DNA of 64,000 bases, taken from the NCBI RefSeq assembly GCF_002929745.1, contig NZ_PJIQ01000015.1, positions 27,693 through 91,692 on the forward strand, written 5' to 3'. The notes beneath the pieces were generated by a model. The model did no database searches. It was given only the letters and a program-made list of their open reading frames with translations, and had not been told where the DNA came from. Position numbers and translations under genes: made by a program. Below, piece by piece: positions 24,984 through 41,541 of this stretch; the stretch's first letter is position 1; every line of letters begins with the position of its first letter. The DNA is from Arthrobacter sp. B1805. GTDB lineage: Bacteria > Actinomycetota > Actinomycetes > Actinomycetales > Micrococcaceae.

Positions 24984-25066
24984 AGTACGGCGGGGCCGGG
25001 CGAGGGGCCCGGCTGCGGCCGCGAGCGTTGTCGTCAGCGGCCTCTTATCCGTTGTTTACTTTACCT

Positions 25067-26134
25067 ATGGACATGGACACTCTGCTGATCGAGCCTGCCG
25101 GGCTCGAGCAGGTCGAGGGTGCCCTGCTGCGGTTCTTCGAGGAGTCGAAGAACCGGGCCGCGAAGATCGGACCCGGGTACCACTCCCTGTGGGAGACCCT
25201 CGAGCGCTGCACGGCGGGCGGTAAGCGCTTCCGTCCCCGCATGGTGATGTCCGCGTACCAGATGCTCGGAGGCCGGGACCTCGGCAACGCCGCCGAAGTG
25301 GGCGCCGCCTTCGAACTGCTGCATACGGCGCTGATCGTGCACGACGACGTCATTGACCGCGACTTCATCCGTCGGGGCGTCCCCAACGTCTCCGGTCGCT
25401 ACCGCGCCATCGCGGAGGCCGCCGGTGCCTCGCCGGACGAGGCCCGGCATGTGGGCTTCTCGGCGGGAGTGGTCGCCGGTGACCTCGCGCTCTCCAACGC
25501 GTACCGGCTGCTGGAGCGCGTCGAAGCCGCTCCCGCGACCAAGCGGCGCCTCGGCGAGATCCTCGACGAGGCCGTCTTCGCGGCTGCCGCTGGAGAGTTC
25601 CTGGACATCGAGACCTCGCTGGACCCCGCGATGCCGCCGCTCGAAGCCATCGTCCACATGGCCAGGCTCAAGACGTCGGTGTATTCCTTCGAGGGGCCGC
25701 TGCAGGCCGGAGCGGTCCTCGCGGGTGCGGAGGAGGAGGTCATCGTGCGGCTGGGTGATTTCGGGCGCGACGCCGGTATCGCCTACCAGATCGCGGACGA
25801 CCTGCTCGGTGTGTTCGGGAACGAGACGCGCACGGGGAAGACGAACTGGGGGGATCTACGCGAGGGCAAGCGCACGGCGCTCATGTCCTACGTGTCGGCG
25901 CGTCCGGAATGGGACAGCATCTCCTCGCTGGTCGGCAGACCTTCGATGTCGGCCGCCGACGCCGACTACGTGCGCGGGATCCTCGTCGACAGCGGCGCCA
26001 GGGACTACTCGGCCCACCTCGCCTCCGAATACGCGGCACGTGCGCGTACCCACCTCGACGCCGGCGTCATGCCTCCGGCGCTGCGGGCCGCGCTCGGTCC
26101 CGTGGTGACGGCCGTCGTGGACAGGGTGCGCTGA
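25067..26134 (+). CDS. crtE: Geranylgeranyl diphosphate synthase
   Basis: The 355-residue prenyl diphosphate synthase has the first Asp-rich motif DDVID (93-97) in LIVHDDVIDRDF and the second, IADDLLG with DD at 244-245, plus GGKRFRPRMVM, the usual Arg/Lys site. It condenses DMAPP or FPP with IPP to the C20 diphosphate for carotenoids. ATG 25067 begins just after TTTACTTTACCT, with no ribosome binding site, so a leaderless message is possible; a second ATG is at 25073. crtB follows with no gap, and crtI overlaps crtB, forming one operon. Confidence 0.93.
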   Translation: MDMDTLLIEPAGLEQVEGALLRFFEESKNRAAKIGPGYHSLWETLERCTAGGKRFRPRMVMSAYQMLGGRDLGNAAEVGAAFELLHTALIVHDDVIDRDFIRRGVPNVSGRYRAIAEAAGASPDEARHVGFSAGVVAGDLALSNAYRLLERVEAAPATKRRLGEILDEAVFAAAAGEFLDIETSLDPAMPPLEAIVHMARLKTSVYSFEGPLQAGAVLAGAEEEVIVRLGDFGRDAGIAYQIADDLLGVFGNETRTGKTNWGDLREGKRTALMSYVSARPEWDSISSLVGRPSMSAADADYVRGILVDSGARDYSAHLASEYAARARTHLDAGVMPPALRAALGPVVTAVVDRVR

Positions 26135-27034
26135 GTGGGCGTCGACGCTTCCCTCGCCCGCTACAACGCGGCAGCGCTCAAGGCTTCGGCGGGTGTCATC
26201 CGCTGCTACTCGACGTCCTTCGGCATGGCCTCCCGCATTCTCGATCGCACCACCCGCAGCCATATCGAGGCCGTGTACGCGCTGGTGCGCGTGGCGGACG
26301 AGGTCGTCGACGGCGCGGCTGCGGGGGCAGGCATACCTCCGGGCGGCGTCGAGAAGCTCCTCGATGACCTCGAGCGGGAGACGGAGGCTGCGATGGGCGC
26401 GGGCTACAGCGCCAACCTGGTGGTCCACGCTTTCGCGGTCACCGCCCGGGAGACGGGCATCGGGGTGGACCTCACGCGGCCGTTCTTCGCCTCGATGCGG
26501 GCCGACATCAGCCAGAGCGAGCACACCCAGGAGTCCTTCGACCTGTACGTGTACGGGTCCGCGGAGGTCGTCGGGCTGATGTGCCTGCGGGCGTTCCTCG
26601 TCGGACACCGCGTGACCGCCGACGAGGAGGCCGTCCTGGTGGACGGAGCGCGGCACCTGGGTGCGGCCTTCCAGAAGATCAACTTCCTGCGGGACCTGGC
26701 GGAGGACTTCTCGACACTCGGGCGCAGCTACTTTCCCGGGATACGCCCCGAAAGCTTCACCGAGGCGGACAAGCTCCGCCTCCTGGACGACATCGACGAG
26801 GACCTGCGCATCTCGGCGGCAGCGCTTCCGGGCCTCCCGGCGACGCCGCGCCGCGCTGTCGCCCTCGCCCAGGGCCTGTTCACCGAACTCGCCGTCAGGC
26901 TGCGCGCCACCCCGGCGCACGAGCTCCTTCGGGCACGGATCCGGGTCCCCAACCCGGTCAAGGCCCGCATCATGGCGAAAGCCTTCACCGGCCGCGCGGT
27001 ACCGGCACTCGCCGCGCAGGAGAGGACGGCATGA
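26135..27034 (+). CDS. crtB: Phytoene synthase
   Basis: The 299-residue squalene/phytoene synthase family protein has VRVADEVVDG (Asp-rich site 1 around 55-59) and FLRDLAEDF (site 2 around 187-191), followed by GRSYFPG. It joins two GGPP molecules head-to-head into phytoene. The GTG start immediately follows the crtE stop (TGA then GTG), and the last four bases overlap the crtI start, so the three genes are translationally coupled. Confidence 0.95.
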   Translation: MGVDASLARYNAAALKASAGVIRCYSTSFGMASRILDRTTRSHIEAVYALVRVADEVVDGAAAGAGIPPGGVEKLLDDLERETEAAMGAGYSANLVVHAFAVTARETGIGVDLTRPFFASMRADISQSEHTQESFDLYVYGSAEVVGLMCLRAFLVGHRVTADEEAVLVDGARHLGAAFQKINFLRDLAEDFSTLGRSYFPGIRPESFTEADKLRLLDDIDEDLRISAAALPGLPATPRRAVALAQGLFTELAVRLRATPAHELLRARIRVPNPVKARIMAKAFTGRAVPALAAQERTA

Positions 27035-28653
27035 CCATCCACCAGAATGAGCGCGTGCGCGTCGGCGCCGGCAACGTCGTCGTGATCGGTGGCGGCATCG
27101 GCGGGTTGGCGACGTCGGCCCTGCTGGCCAGGGAGGGCCACCGCGTCACCCTGCTCGAGAGGCGCGAACAGGTCGGCGGACGCGCCGGTTCGTGGGAGCA
27201 GGACGGCTTCCGTTTCGATACAGGCCCGTCCTGGTACCTCATGCCCGAGGTGATCGACCACTTCTTCAAGCTGATGGGAACGAGTGCGGCGGAACAGCTC
27301 GACCTGGTCAGGCTCGACCCCGGCTACCGGGTGATCTTCGAGGACGGGTTCGACACCGTGGACGTCCCTGCCGACCGCGAGGCCGTGACGAAGCTTTTCG
27401 AGTCGATGGAGGAGGGGGCCGGCGAGCAGCTCGCGAAGTACCTCGATTCCGCCGAGGACGCCTACGAGATCGCGAAGAAGCGTTTTCTCTACTCGACCTT
27501 CCAGTCCTTCCTCCCGTTCGTGCGGCCCGACGTCCTCAGGCGCCTTCCCCGGATCGGCTCGCTCCTGCTGCAGCCACTGCAGTCCTTCGTGGAGAAGCGC
27601 TTCAAGGACCCGCGGATCCAGCAGATCCTCGGCTATCCGGCCGTGTTCCTCGGCAGCTCGCCGTTCGACGCGCCGAGCATGTACCACCTGATGAGCCACC
27701 TCGACCTCGACGACGGCGTCCTCTACCCCAAAGGGGGCTTCACGACCCTCATCGAGGCCATGCGTCGCGTCGCGACCGCTGCCGGAGTGGAGATCCGCAC
27801 CGGCGCCGACGTCATCTCCATCGATACCGTTCCGCGCGCCCCCGGCAGGTCGCCGCTGGACCGGCGGTCTGCGACGGTGCGAGCGGTCACGTACCGGACG
27901 GACAGCACGACGACGTCGATCGACGCCGACGTCGTCGTCTCCGCCGCCGACCTCCACCACACCGAGACCGAGCTGTTGCCGGCTGACCTGCAGAGCTACC
28001 CGGAGAAGTACTGGAATACCCGTGTGCCGGGGCCCAGCGCCCTGCTGCTCTACCTCGGCGTCCGGGGCGGCCTGCCGCAGCTCGAACACCACACCCTGCT
28101 GTTCACCACTGACTGGCGCGACAACTTCGGCCGCATCTTCGGTGCGGAGACCTCCGTGCCCTCGCCGGCGTCGCTCTACGTCTGCCGCCCCAGCGCAACC
28201 GACGACTCCGTAGCGCCGGACGGCCACGAGAACGTCTTCGTCCTGGTTCCCATCCCGGCCGACGTGGGTATCGGCAAAGGGGGACTGGAACGAGGGGGAG
28301 ACGCGCGGGTGGAGGAACTGGCGGACGCGGTCATCGCACAGATCGCCGAATGGACCGGCGTGCCGGACCTCGCCGAGCGGATCGTCGTCCGGCGCAGCTA
28401 CGGACCCAAGGACTTCGCGGACGATCTCAACGCCTGGCGCGGCACGTCGCTCGGACCGGCCCACATCCTCAAGCAGAGTGCCTTCTTCCGCGGCTCGAAC
28501 CGCAGCTCGAGGGTCGAGAACCTCTTCTATGCCGGCAGCTCCACCGTTCCGGGCATCGGCATCCCCATGTGCCTGATCAGCGCGGAACTCATCGTCAAGC
28601 GACTGCGCGGGGACACCAGCACCGGCCCGCTGCCGGAACCCGCCCTCCGCTAG
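27031..28653 (+). CDS. crtI: Phytoene desaturase (CrtI), lycopene-forming
   Basis: The 540-residue protein begins with an FAD-binding fold (VVIGGGIGGLATSALLAREG near residues 14-33, LLERREQVGGRAGSWEQDGF, DTGPSWYLMPEV) and ends with LFYAGSSTVPGIGIPMCLIS, the classic C-terminal signature of CrtI. It converts phytoene to lycopene in four steps. It differs from the CrtD-like protein at 10118. ATG 27031 overlaps the crtB stop (ATGA). A hairpin follows at 28670. Lycopene made here is the expected substrate of the elongase encoded at 9255. Confidence 0.95.
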   Translation: MTIHQNERVRVGAGNVVVIGGGIGGLATSALLAREGHRVTLLERREQVGGRAGSWEQDGFRFDTGPSWYLMPEVIDHFFKLMGTSAAEQLDLVRLDPGYRVIFEDGFDTVDVPADREAVTKLFESMEEGAGEQLAKYLDSAEDAYEIAKKRFLYSTFQSFLPFVRPDVLRRLPRIGSLLLQPLQSFVEKRFKDPRIQQILGYPAVFLGSSPFDAPSMYHLMSHLDLDDGVLYPKGGFTTLIEAMRRVATAAGVEIRTGADVISIDTVPRAPGRSPLDRRSATVRAVTYRTDSTTTSIDADVVVSAADLHHTETELLPADLQSYPEKYWNTRVPGPSALLLYLGVRGGLPQLEHHTLLFTTDWRDNFGRIFGAETSVPSPASLYVCRPSATDDSVAPDGHENVFVLVPIPADVGIGKGGLERGGDARVEELADAVIAQIAEWTGVPDLAERIVVRRSYGPKDFADDLNAWRGTSLGPAHILKQSAFFRGSNRSSRVENLFYAGSSTVPGIGIPMCLISAELIVKRLRGDTSTGPLPEPALR

Positions 28654-28669
28654 CGAGGGAGGGCCGAAG

Positions 28670-28713
28670 GCCCGGCTTGCCCGGCGGACTTCGTCGGCGA
28701 GGGCGAGCCGGGC
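28670..28713 (+). terminator. Hairpin after crtI, probable terminator
   Basis: GCCCGGCTTGCCC (28670-28682) pairs with GGGCGAGCCGGGC (28701-28713), 13 bp with one G-U pair, around an 18-base loop that itself can form a small GAC/GTC stem. No T-tract follows. It separates the crt operon from rpoB. Confidence 0.6.
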
Positions 28714-28966
28714 TTGACGCAATCGGGGGAAAGAGGCTAGTGGACTTTTCGTCGCGCGTACCGTAGTGTAGGTCTTTGCGTCTTCCCTCTAAACCTCAGC
28801 CTTCATATAGCGGTGGGCTTTGCTCTGCTCTCGTCGTTTAACCTGGCCCCATGGTTGGGATTCACGCGAGCAGACTTTGGTGAGCACTGAGATCCCCGCA
28901 GCATACTGCGGTGGCGGTGCGGAGGCGAAGCGCTGACAAGCCTGACGGTCTGTGGAAGGATCCCTC
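28714..28966 (+). other. rpoB: rpoB upstream region, long leader
   Basis: About 250 bp without a supported gene. A candidate promoter is at 28741-28769 and the leader would be close to 190 nt. Apart from that no terminator or known riboswitch pattern was recognised. Confidence 0.5.
28741..28769 (+). promoter_or_regulatory. Candidate rpoB promoter
   Basis: TGGACT (28741-28746) and TAGTGT (28764-28769) are 17 bp apart, matching the actinobacterial housekeeping pattern (TTGAC-like, TAnnnT). Transcripts would have a leader of roughly 190 nt before the rpoB start. Confidence 0.5.
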
Positions 28967-32476
<3,510 letters not shown>

Positions 32477-32490
32477 GTTCCACGCCCCGA

Positions 32491-32574
32491 ACCGGTGTTC
32501 GACCGCGGCCAACGAAATTTCTGGCGGCCGCGGACGGCCTTGAAATATTAAAGGCCGCTTTCTCGAACACCGGT
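32491..32574 (+). promoter_or_regulatory. Long-range inverted repeat in the rpoB-rpoC gap
   Basis: ACCGGTGTTCGA (32491-32502) and TCGAACACCGGT (32563-32574) are perfect 12-bp inverted copies; inside them GCGGCC (32505-32510) can pair with GGCCGC (32553-32558). The enclosed sequence is AT-richer (AAATATTAAA). It could fold into an RNA stem in the rpoBC message for processing or tuning of rpoC, or be a protein-binding dyad. No T-tract follows. Confidence 0.45.
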
Positions 32575-32651
32575 CCGGTGCAGGGCTTGGACGCTCGCCG
32601 CACCCCATAAGACTTCAAGAATTTAGAGAACAAAGAGAGAACAGGGACCCT

Positions 32652-36545
<3,894 letters not shown>

Positions 36546-36590
36546 TGCCGCGGTTCCGCCGGCCGACGTCGGCGGAACGGTCTGTCACGA

Positions 36591-36624
36591 GAAAGGCCCT
36601 GGACCTGATGGTCCGGGGCCTTTC
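36591..36624 (+). terminator. Intrinsic terminator after rpoC
   Basis: GAAAGGCCCTGGACC pairs with GGTCCGGGGCCTTTC (one T-G pair) around loop TGAT. A smaller stem, GTTCCGCC/GGCGGAAC, precedes it at about 36553-36578. Confidence 0.9.
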
Positions 36625-36950
36625 CCGTCCGCCGATGTGGCGTTCGCAGGTGCGTGGATCACCGAGAACCAGGGGTCGCGGGTCAGCCGGTCGAACTCTG
36701 GTAGACTTGATACCAATTGTTTGTGTGGCAGAGGATCGGCGTTGCGAAACGTATCTCCGTGTTGTACGTAAGTTGTACAACGAATGCCACATTTTCGCAC
36801 GCCTACAGTCGTTTTGCGGCAGCTCTATGGTTGGTGTTGCGCCAAACGACTGATCATCCCAACCTCTGGGTGGTGCGGCCCTGCGAAGCTGCCCTTACCG
36901 CAGAGTAGGGCGACACAGAACTCATCCGAGACATTACGGAGAACACGAAA
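36625..36950 (+). other. rpsL upstream region with candidate promoters
   Basis: No gene is supported in about 325 bp. A candidate -10, TAGACT, lies at 36702-36707 and would give a leader of about 240 nt. Further on are a tandem GTTGTAC (36761 and 36772) and the perfect palindrome GTTGTACAAC (36772-36781). No terminator hairpin was found here. Confidence 0.5.
36702..36707 (+). promoter_or_regulatory. Candidate -10 element for the str operon
   Basis: TAGACT in the context GGTAGACTTGAT. The -35 region 17-18 bp upstream (GTCGCG area) is a poor match, so this rests on similarity to the other TAGACT elements in the window. Confidence 0.4.
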
Positions 36951-37325
36951 GTGCCTACGATTAACCAGCTGGTCCGCAAGGGCCGGTCACCTAAGGTCTC
37001 CAAGACCAAGGCGCCCGCACTCAAGGGCAGCCCCATGAAGCGCGGCGTTTGCACCCGCGTCTACACCACCACCCCGAAGAAGCCGAACTCGGCTCTGCGC
37101 AAGGTCGCTCGTGTGCGCCTCAACGGCGGCATCGAAGTCACCGCCTACATTCCCGGTGTCGGTCACAACCTTCAGGAACACTCCATCGTGCTCGTGCGCG
37201 GCGGACGCGTGAAGGACCTCCCCGGTGTTCGTTACAAGATCATCCGTGGCGCGCTGGACACCCAGGGCGTGAAGAACCGCAAGCAGGCACGCAGCCGCTA
37301 CGGAGCAAAGATGGAGAAGAAGTAA
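36951..37325 (+). CDS. rpsL: 30S ribosomal protein S12
   Basis: A 124-residue S12 with the decoding-centre loop [17 protein letters not shown], Lys43 and Lys44 intact, and [15 protein letters not shown] around residue 88; mutations at these lysines give streptomycin resistance, so the wild-type state predicts sensitivity. GTG 36951 has GGAGAA nine bases upstream. First gene of the str operon; rpsG starts one base after its stop. Confidence 0.98.
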   Translation: MPTINQLVRKGRSPKVSKTKAPALKGSPMKRGVCTRVYTTTPKKPNSALRKVARVRLNGGIEVTAYIPGVGHNLQEHSIVLVRGGRVKDLPGVRYKIIRGALDTQGVKNRKQARSRYGAKMEKK

Positions 37326-37326
37326 T

Positions 37327-37797
37327 ATGCCTCGTAAGGGCCCGGCCCCGAAACGGCCGCTCGTACTAGATCCCGTCTACGGTTCGCCCCTGGTCACGCA
37401 GCTGATCAACAAGGTGCTGGTCGACGGCAAGAAGTCCACCGCCGAGCGCATCGTCTACGGTGCCCTCGAAGGCGCACGCGCCAAGTCCGGCGGCGACCCG
37501 GTCGCAGCCCTCAAGAAGGCCATGGACAACGTCAAGCCGACCCTCGAGGTCCGCTCACGCCGTGTCGGTGGAGCTACCTACCAGGTCCCCGTCGAGGTGA
37601 AGCCCGGTCGTTCGACCGCCCTGGCCCTTCGCTGGCTGGTCGGTTACTCCAAGGCTCGTCGCGAGAAGACGATGACCGAGCGCCTGCAGAACGAGATCCT
37701 CGACGCATCGAACGGTCTCGGTGCCGCCGTCAAGCGTCGCGAGGACACGCACAAGATGGCCGAGTCGAACAAGGCCTTCGCACACTACCGCTGGTAG
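37327..37797 (+). CDS. rpsG: 30S ribosomal protein S7
   Basis: The 156-residue protein has the S7 signature [20 protein letters not shown] near the N-terminus, and [20 protein letters not shown]. It nucleates assembly of the 30S head and touches the E-site tRNA; in E. coli it also represses the str operon. It starts directly after rpsL and is followed by fusA after 87 bp. Confidence 0.98.
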   Translation: MPRKGPAPKRPLVLDPVYGSPLVTQLINKVLVDGKKSTAERIVYGALEGARAKSGGDPVAALKKAMDNVKPTLEVRSRRVGGATYQVPVEVKPGRSTALALRWLVGYSKARREKTMTERLQNEILDASNGLGAAVKRREDTHKMAESNKAFAHYRW

Positions 37798-37884
37798 CAG
37801 AGCTGCCGATCCGGCCGTGACCCCATCCGGGCCGGCCGGGCCGGCGGTCCAGCAGAACTCCATTCTCGTCATAAGGGAGACACC

Positions 37885-39999
37885 GTGGCACAGGACGTGC
37901 TTACCGACCTCAACAAGGTCCGCAACATCGGCATCATGGCCCACATCGATGCCGGCAAGACCACTACTACCGAGCGCATCCTGTTCTACACGGGTGTCAA
38001 CCACAAGATCGGCGAGACGCACGACGGCGCCTCCACCACCGACTGGATGGAACAGGAGAAGGAGCGCGGCATCACCATCACGTCTGCCGCTGTCACCTGC
38101 TTCTGGGAGAACAACCAGATCAACATCATCGACACCCCCGGGCACGTCGACTTCACCGTCGAGGTAGAGCGCTCGCTGCGCGTCCTCGACGGCGCTGTCG
38201 CGGTGTTCGACGGCAAGGAGGGCGTCGAGCCCCAGTCGGAGACCGTCTGGCGTCAGGCCGACAAGTACGAAGTCCCCCGCATCTGCTTCGTCAACAAGAT
38301 GGACAAGCTGGGCGCGGACTTCTACTTCACCGTCGACACCATCATCAGCCGCCTGGGCGCCAAGCCCCTCGTGCTGCAGCTCCCGATCGGCGCCGAGAAC
38401 GACTTCATCGGTGTCGTCGACCTGCTGCACATGCGTGCACTGGTCTGGCCCGGCGATGCCAAGGGTGACGTGACCATGGGCGCGAAGTACGAGGTCCAGG
38501 AGATCCCCGCGGACCTCCAGGCGAAGGCCGAGGAGTACCGTGCGACTCTCGTCGAGACCGTCGCCGAGTCCTCGGACGAGCTCATGAACAAGTACCTCGA
38601 GGGTGAAGAGATCAGCATCGAGGAGCTGAAGGCCGGCATCCGCAAGATGACGATCAACTCCGAGCTGTACCCGATCCTCTGCGGCTCCGCGTTCAAGAAC
38701 CGCGGTGTGCAGCCGATGCTCGACGCCGTCATCGACTACCTGCCGTCGCCGCTCGACGTCCCCCCGATGATCGGTCACGATCCCCGGGACGAGGAGATCG
38801 AGCTCACGCGCAAGCCCAGCACCGAGGAGCCCTTCTCGGCCCTCGCGTTCAAGGTCGCGACGCACCCCTTCTTCGGTCAGCTGACCTTCATCCGCGTGTA
38901 CTCCGGCCAGATCTCCGCCGGCACGCAGGTGACGAACTCCACGAAGACCAAGAAGGAGCGCATCGGCAAGCTCTTCCAGATGCACGCCAACAAGGAGATT
39001 CCCGTCGAGGAAGCCCTTGCCGGCCACATCTACGCGGCGATCGGCCTGAAGGACACCACCACCGGTGACACCCTGTCCGACTCCGCGAACCAGATCGTCC
39101 TCGAGTCCATGAGCTTCCCGGAGCCCGTTATCTCGGTGGCCATCGAGCCGAAGACCAAGGGTGACCAGGAGAAGCTCTCCACGGCCATCCAGAAGCTCTC
39201 GGCCGAGGATCCCACCTTCCAGGTGTCCCTCAACGAGGACACGGGACAGACGATCATCGCCGGCATGGGCGAGCTCCACCTGGACATCCTGGTGGACCGC
39301 ATGCGCCGCGAGTTCAAGGTCGAGGCCAACGTGGGCAAGCCGCAGGTCGCTTACCGCGAGACGATCAAGCGCGCTGTCGCCAAGCACGACTACACCCACA
39401 AGAAGCAGACGGGTGGCTCGGGCCAGTTCGCGAAGATCCAGATCGCGATCGAACCCCTGGACACGGCCGACGGTGAGCTGTACTCGTTCGACAACAAGGT
39501 CACCGGTGGCCGCGTGCCGCGCGAGTACATCCCGAGTGTCGACGCCGGCATCCAGGACGCACTCAACGACGGTGTCCTCGCGGGCTACCCCGTGGTGGGC
39601 ATCAAGGCTACGCTGCTCGACGGCGCCTACCACGACGTCGACTCCTCCGAAATGGCCTTCAAGATCGCCGGCCGCATGGCGTTCAAGGAAGCTGCCCGGA
39701 TGGCGCAGCCGGTCCTGCTCGAGCCGCTGATGGATGTCGAGGTACGCACGCCCGAGGAGTACATGGGCGAAGTCATCGGCGACCTCAACTCGCGCCGTGG
39801 CCAGATGCAGTCGATGGAGGATGCGAGCGGCGTGAAGGTCATCCGCGCCCACGTGCCCCTCTCGGGCATGTTCGGCTACATCGGTGACCTGCGGTCGAAG
39901 ACCCAGGGTCGCGCCGTGTACTCGATGCAGTTCGACAGCTACTCGGAGGTCCCGAAGGCAGTAGCCGACGAAATCATCCAGAAGACTCGCGGCGAGTAG
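37885..39999 (+). CDS. fusA: Elongation factor G
   Basis: A 704-residue translocation GTPase. The P-loop is AHIDAGKT at 19-26, switch [10 protein letters not shown], and base recognition NKMDKLGAD; the C-terminal domains IV-V follow with SGRGQFA-type [11 protein letters not shown] and RGQMQSM. It promotes tRNA-mRNA translocation and ribosome recycling. GTG 37885 follows AAGGGAGA. Position between rpsG and tuf is standard. Confidence 0.98.
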   Translation: MAQDVLTDLNKVRNIGIMAHIDAGKTTTTERILFYTGVNHKIGETHDGASTTDWMEQEKERGITITSAAVTCFWENNQINIIDTPGHVDFTVEVERSLRVLDGAVAVFDGKEGVEPQSETVWRQADKYEVPRICFVNKMDKLGADFYFTVDTIISRLGAKPLVLQLPIGAENDFIGVVDLLHMRALVWPGDAKGDVTMGAKYEVQEIPADLQAKAEEYRATLVETVAESSDELMNKYLEGEEISIEELKAGIRKMTINSELYPILCGSAFKNRGVQPMLDAVIDYLPSPLDVPPMIGHDPRDEEIELTRKPSTEEPFSALAFKVATHPFFGQLTFIRVYSGQISAGTQVTNSTKTKKERIGKLFQMHANKEIPVEEALAGHIYAAIGLKDTTTGDTLSDSANQIVLESMSFPEPVISVAIEPKTKGDQEKLSTAIQKLSAEDPTFQVSLNEDTGQTIIAGMGELHLDILVDRMRREFKVEANVGKPQVAYRETIKRAVAKHDYTHKKQTGGSGQFAKIQIAIEPLDTADGELYSFDNKVTGGRVPREYIPSVDAGIQDALNDGVLAGYPVVGIKATLLDGAYHDVDSSEMAFKIAGRMAFKEAARMAQPVLLEPLMDVEVRTPEEYMGEVIGDLNSRRGQMQSMEDASGVKVIRAHVPLSGMFGYIGDLRSKTQGRAVYSMQFDSYSEVPKAVADEIIQKTRGE

Positions 40000-40032
40000 T
40001 ACCCCTCCCGGAAGCGGGAAATCCGGGGAGCA

Positions 40033-40062
40033 GGGCCGGTCTGTCGAAGGGCAGGCCGGCCC
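40033..40062 (+). terminator. Hairpin between fusA and tuf, possible terminator
   Basis: GGGCCGGTCTG pairs with CAGGCCGGCCC (one T-G pair) around an 8-base loop. No T-tract follows, so it may only attenuate read-through before the tuf promoter. Confidence 0.5.
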
Positions 40063-40106
40063 CACACCCCACTACTGGGCCAGTCGGACCGGTAGAGCAG
40101 AGCAAT

Positions 40107-40136
40107 TTCATCAAAACCAAAAGCCCCCAGTAGACT
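40107..40136 (+). promoter_or_regulatory. Candidate tuf promoter
   Basis: TTCATC (40107-40112) and TAGACT (40131-40136) are 18 bp apart, in the gap between fusA and tuf. An independent tuf promoter behind a hairpin would allow the high EF-Tu level cells need. Confidence 0.5.
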
Positions 40137-40204
40137 TGCATGAGTTTCAGCTGCGAAAAGCGCGGCTGGGAAGCAAATCTTCTCAAACGTTCTAGGAGGA
40201 ACCC

Positions 40205-41395
40205 GTGGCGAAGGCAAAGTTCGAGCGGACTAAGCCGCACGTTAACATCGGCACCATCGGTCACGTTGACCATGGAAAGACCACGTTGACGGCTGCCATT
40301 TCCAAGGTGCTGTACGACAAGTACCCCACCCTCAACGAGCAGCGTGACTTCGCGTCGATCGACTCGGCTCCCGAGGAGAAGCAGCGCGGCATCACCATCA
40401 ACATCTCGCACGTCGAGTACCAGACCGAGAAGCGCCACTACGCACACGTAGACGCCCCCGGTCACGCTGACTACATCAAGAACATGATCACCGGTGCGGC
40501 CCAGATGGATGGCGCCATCCTCGTTGTCGCAGCCACCGACGGTCCCATGGCCCAGACCCGCGAGCACGTTCTGCTCGCCCGCCAGGTCGGCGTTCCCTAC
40601 CTGCTGGTCGCGCTGAACAAGTCCGACATGGTCGACGACGAGGAGCTCCTGGACCTCGTCGAGATGGAGGTCCGCGAACTGCTCAGCTCGCAGGGCTTCG
40701 ACGGCGACGACGCTCCTGTCGTCCGCGTCTCCGGCCTCAAGGCTCTCGAAGGCGACCCCGAGTGGGTCAAGTCCGTCGAGGAGCTCATGGAAGCTGTCGA
40801 CAACAACGTGCCTGACCCCGTGCGCGACAAGGACAAGCCGTTCCTCATGCCTGTCGAGGACGTCTTCACGATCACCGGTCGCGGAACCGTCGTCACGGGC
40901 CGCGCCGAGCGTGGAACCCTGGCCATCAACTCCGAGGTCGAGATCGTCGGCATCCGTCCGGTGCAGAAGACCACGGTTACCGGTATCGAGATGTTCCACA
41001 AGCAGCTCGACGAGGCTTGGGCTGGCGAGAACTGTGGTCTGCTCCTCCGCGGTATCAAGCGCGAAGACGTAGAGCGTGGACAGGTCATCGTGAAGCCGGG
41101 TTCGATCACCCCGCACACCGACTTCGAGGCCAACGTCTACATCCTGGCCAAGGACGAGGGCGGGCGTCACAACCCGTTCTACTCGAACTACCGCCCGCAG
41201 TTCTACTTCCGCACCACGGACGTAACCGGTGTCATCACCCTCCCCGAGGGCACCGAGATGGTTATGCCCGGCGACAACACTGAGATGACCGTTGAGCTCA
41301 TCCAGCCCATCGCAATGGAAGAGGGCCTCGGCTTCGCAATCCGCGAAGGCGGCCGCACCGTTGGTTCGGGACGTGTCACCAAGATCCTGAAGTAG
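40205..41395 (+). CDS. tuf: Elongation factor Tu
   Basis: A 396-residue GTPase delivering aminoacyl-tRNA. P-loop GHVDHGKT at 19-26, DAPGHADY switch [12 protein letters not shown] base recognition; the C-terminal barrels end in [17 protein letters not shown] 40205 has a strong AGGAGGA upstream. Only one tuf gene is in the window. A strong terminator follows at 41434, so tuf is not cotranscribed with rpsJ here. Confidence 0.98.
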   Translation: MAKAKFERTKPHVNIGTIGHVDHGKTTLTAAISKVLYDKYPTLNEQRDFASIDSAPEEKQRGITINISHVEYQTEKRHYAHVDAPGHADYIKNMITGAAQMDGAILVVAATDGPMAQTREHVLLARQVGVPYLLVALNKSDMVDDEELLDLVEMEVRELLSSQGFDGDDAPVVRVSGLKALEGDPEWVKSVEELMEAVDNNVPDPVRDKDKPFLMPVEDVFTITGRGTVVTGRAERGTLAINSEVEIVGIRPVQKTTVTGIEMFHKQLDEAWAGENCGLLLRGIKREDVERGQVIVKPGSITPHTDFEANVYILAKDEGGRHNPFYSNYRPQFYFRTTDVTGVITLPEGTEMVMPGDNTEMTVELIQPIAMEEGLGFAIREGGRTVGSGRVTKILK

Positions 41396-41433
41396 ATTCA
41401 GCATCATCCGGCCGGTCCTGACCGGTAGGAATC

Positions 41434-41469
41434 GAAGAACCCCCGTCGTATCCACGGCGGGGGTTCTTC
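41434..41469 (+). terminator. Intrinsic terminator after tuf
   Basis: GAAGAACCCCCGTCG pairs with CGGCGGGGGTTCTTC (one T-G pair), 15 bp, around loop TATCCA, then GTTT. Confidence 0.9.
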
Positions 41470-41470
41470 G

Positions 41471-41500
41471 TTTAAAGCGGGTGTCCGCACCACCTAGACT
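41471..41500 (+). promoter_or_regulatory. Candidate promoter for the giant membrane protein gene
   Basis: TTTAAA (41471-41476) and TAGACT (41495-41500) are 18 bp apart, directly after the tuf terminator and 41 bp before the start codon of the next gene. Confidence 0.45.
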
Positions 41501-41541
41501 TGCCGAAATGCCCAGGGAGGCGCACACGGGGGAGTGACAGC

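Noticed and set aside
40033..40062. Full transcriptional stop between fusA and tuf
   Set aside because: The hairpin lacks a T-tract and has an 8-base loop, so complete termination is not supported; it is listed only as a possible terminator.
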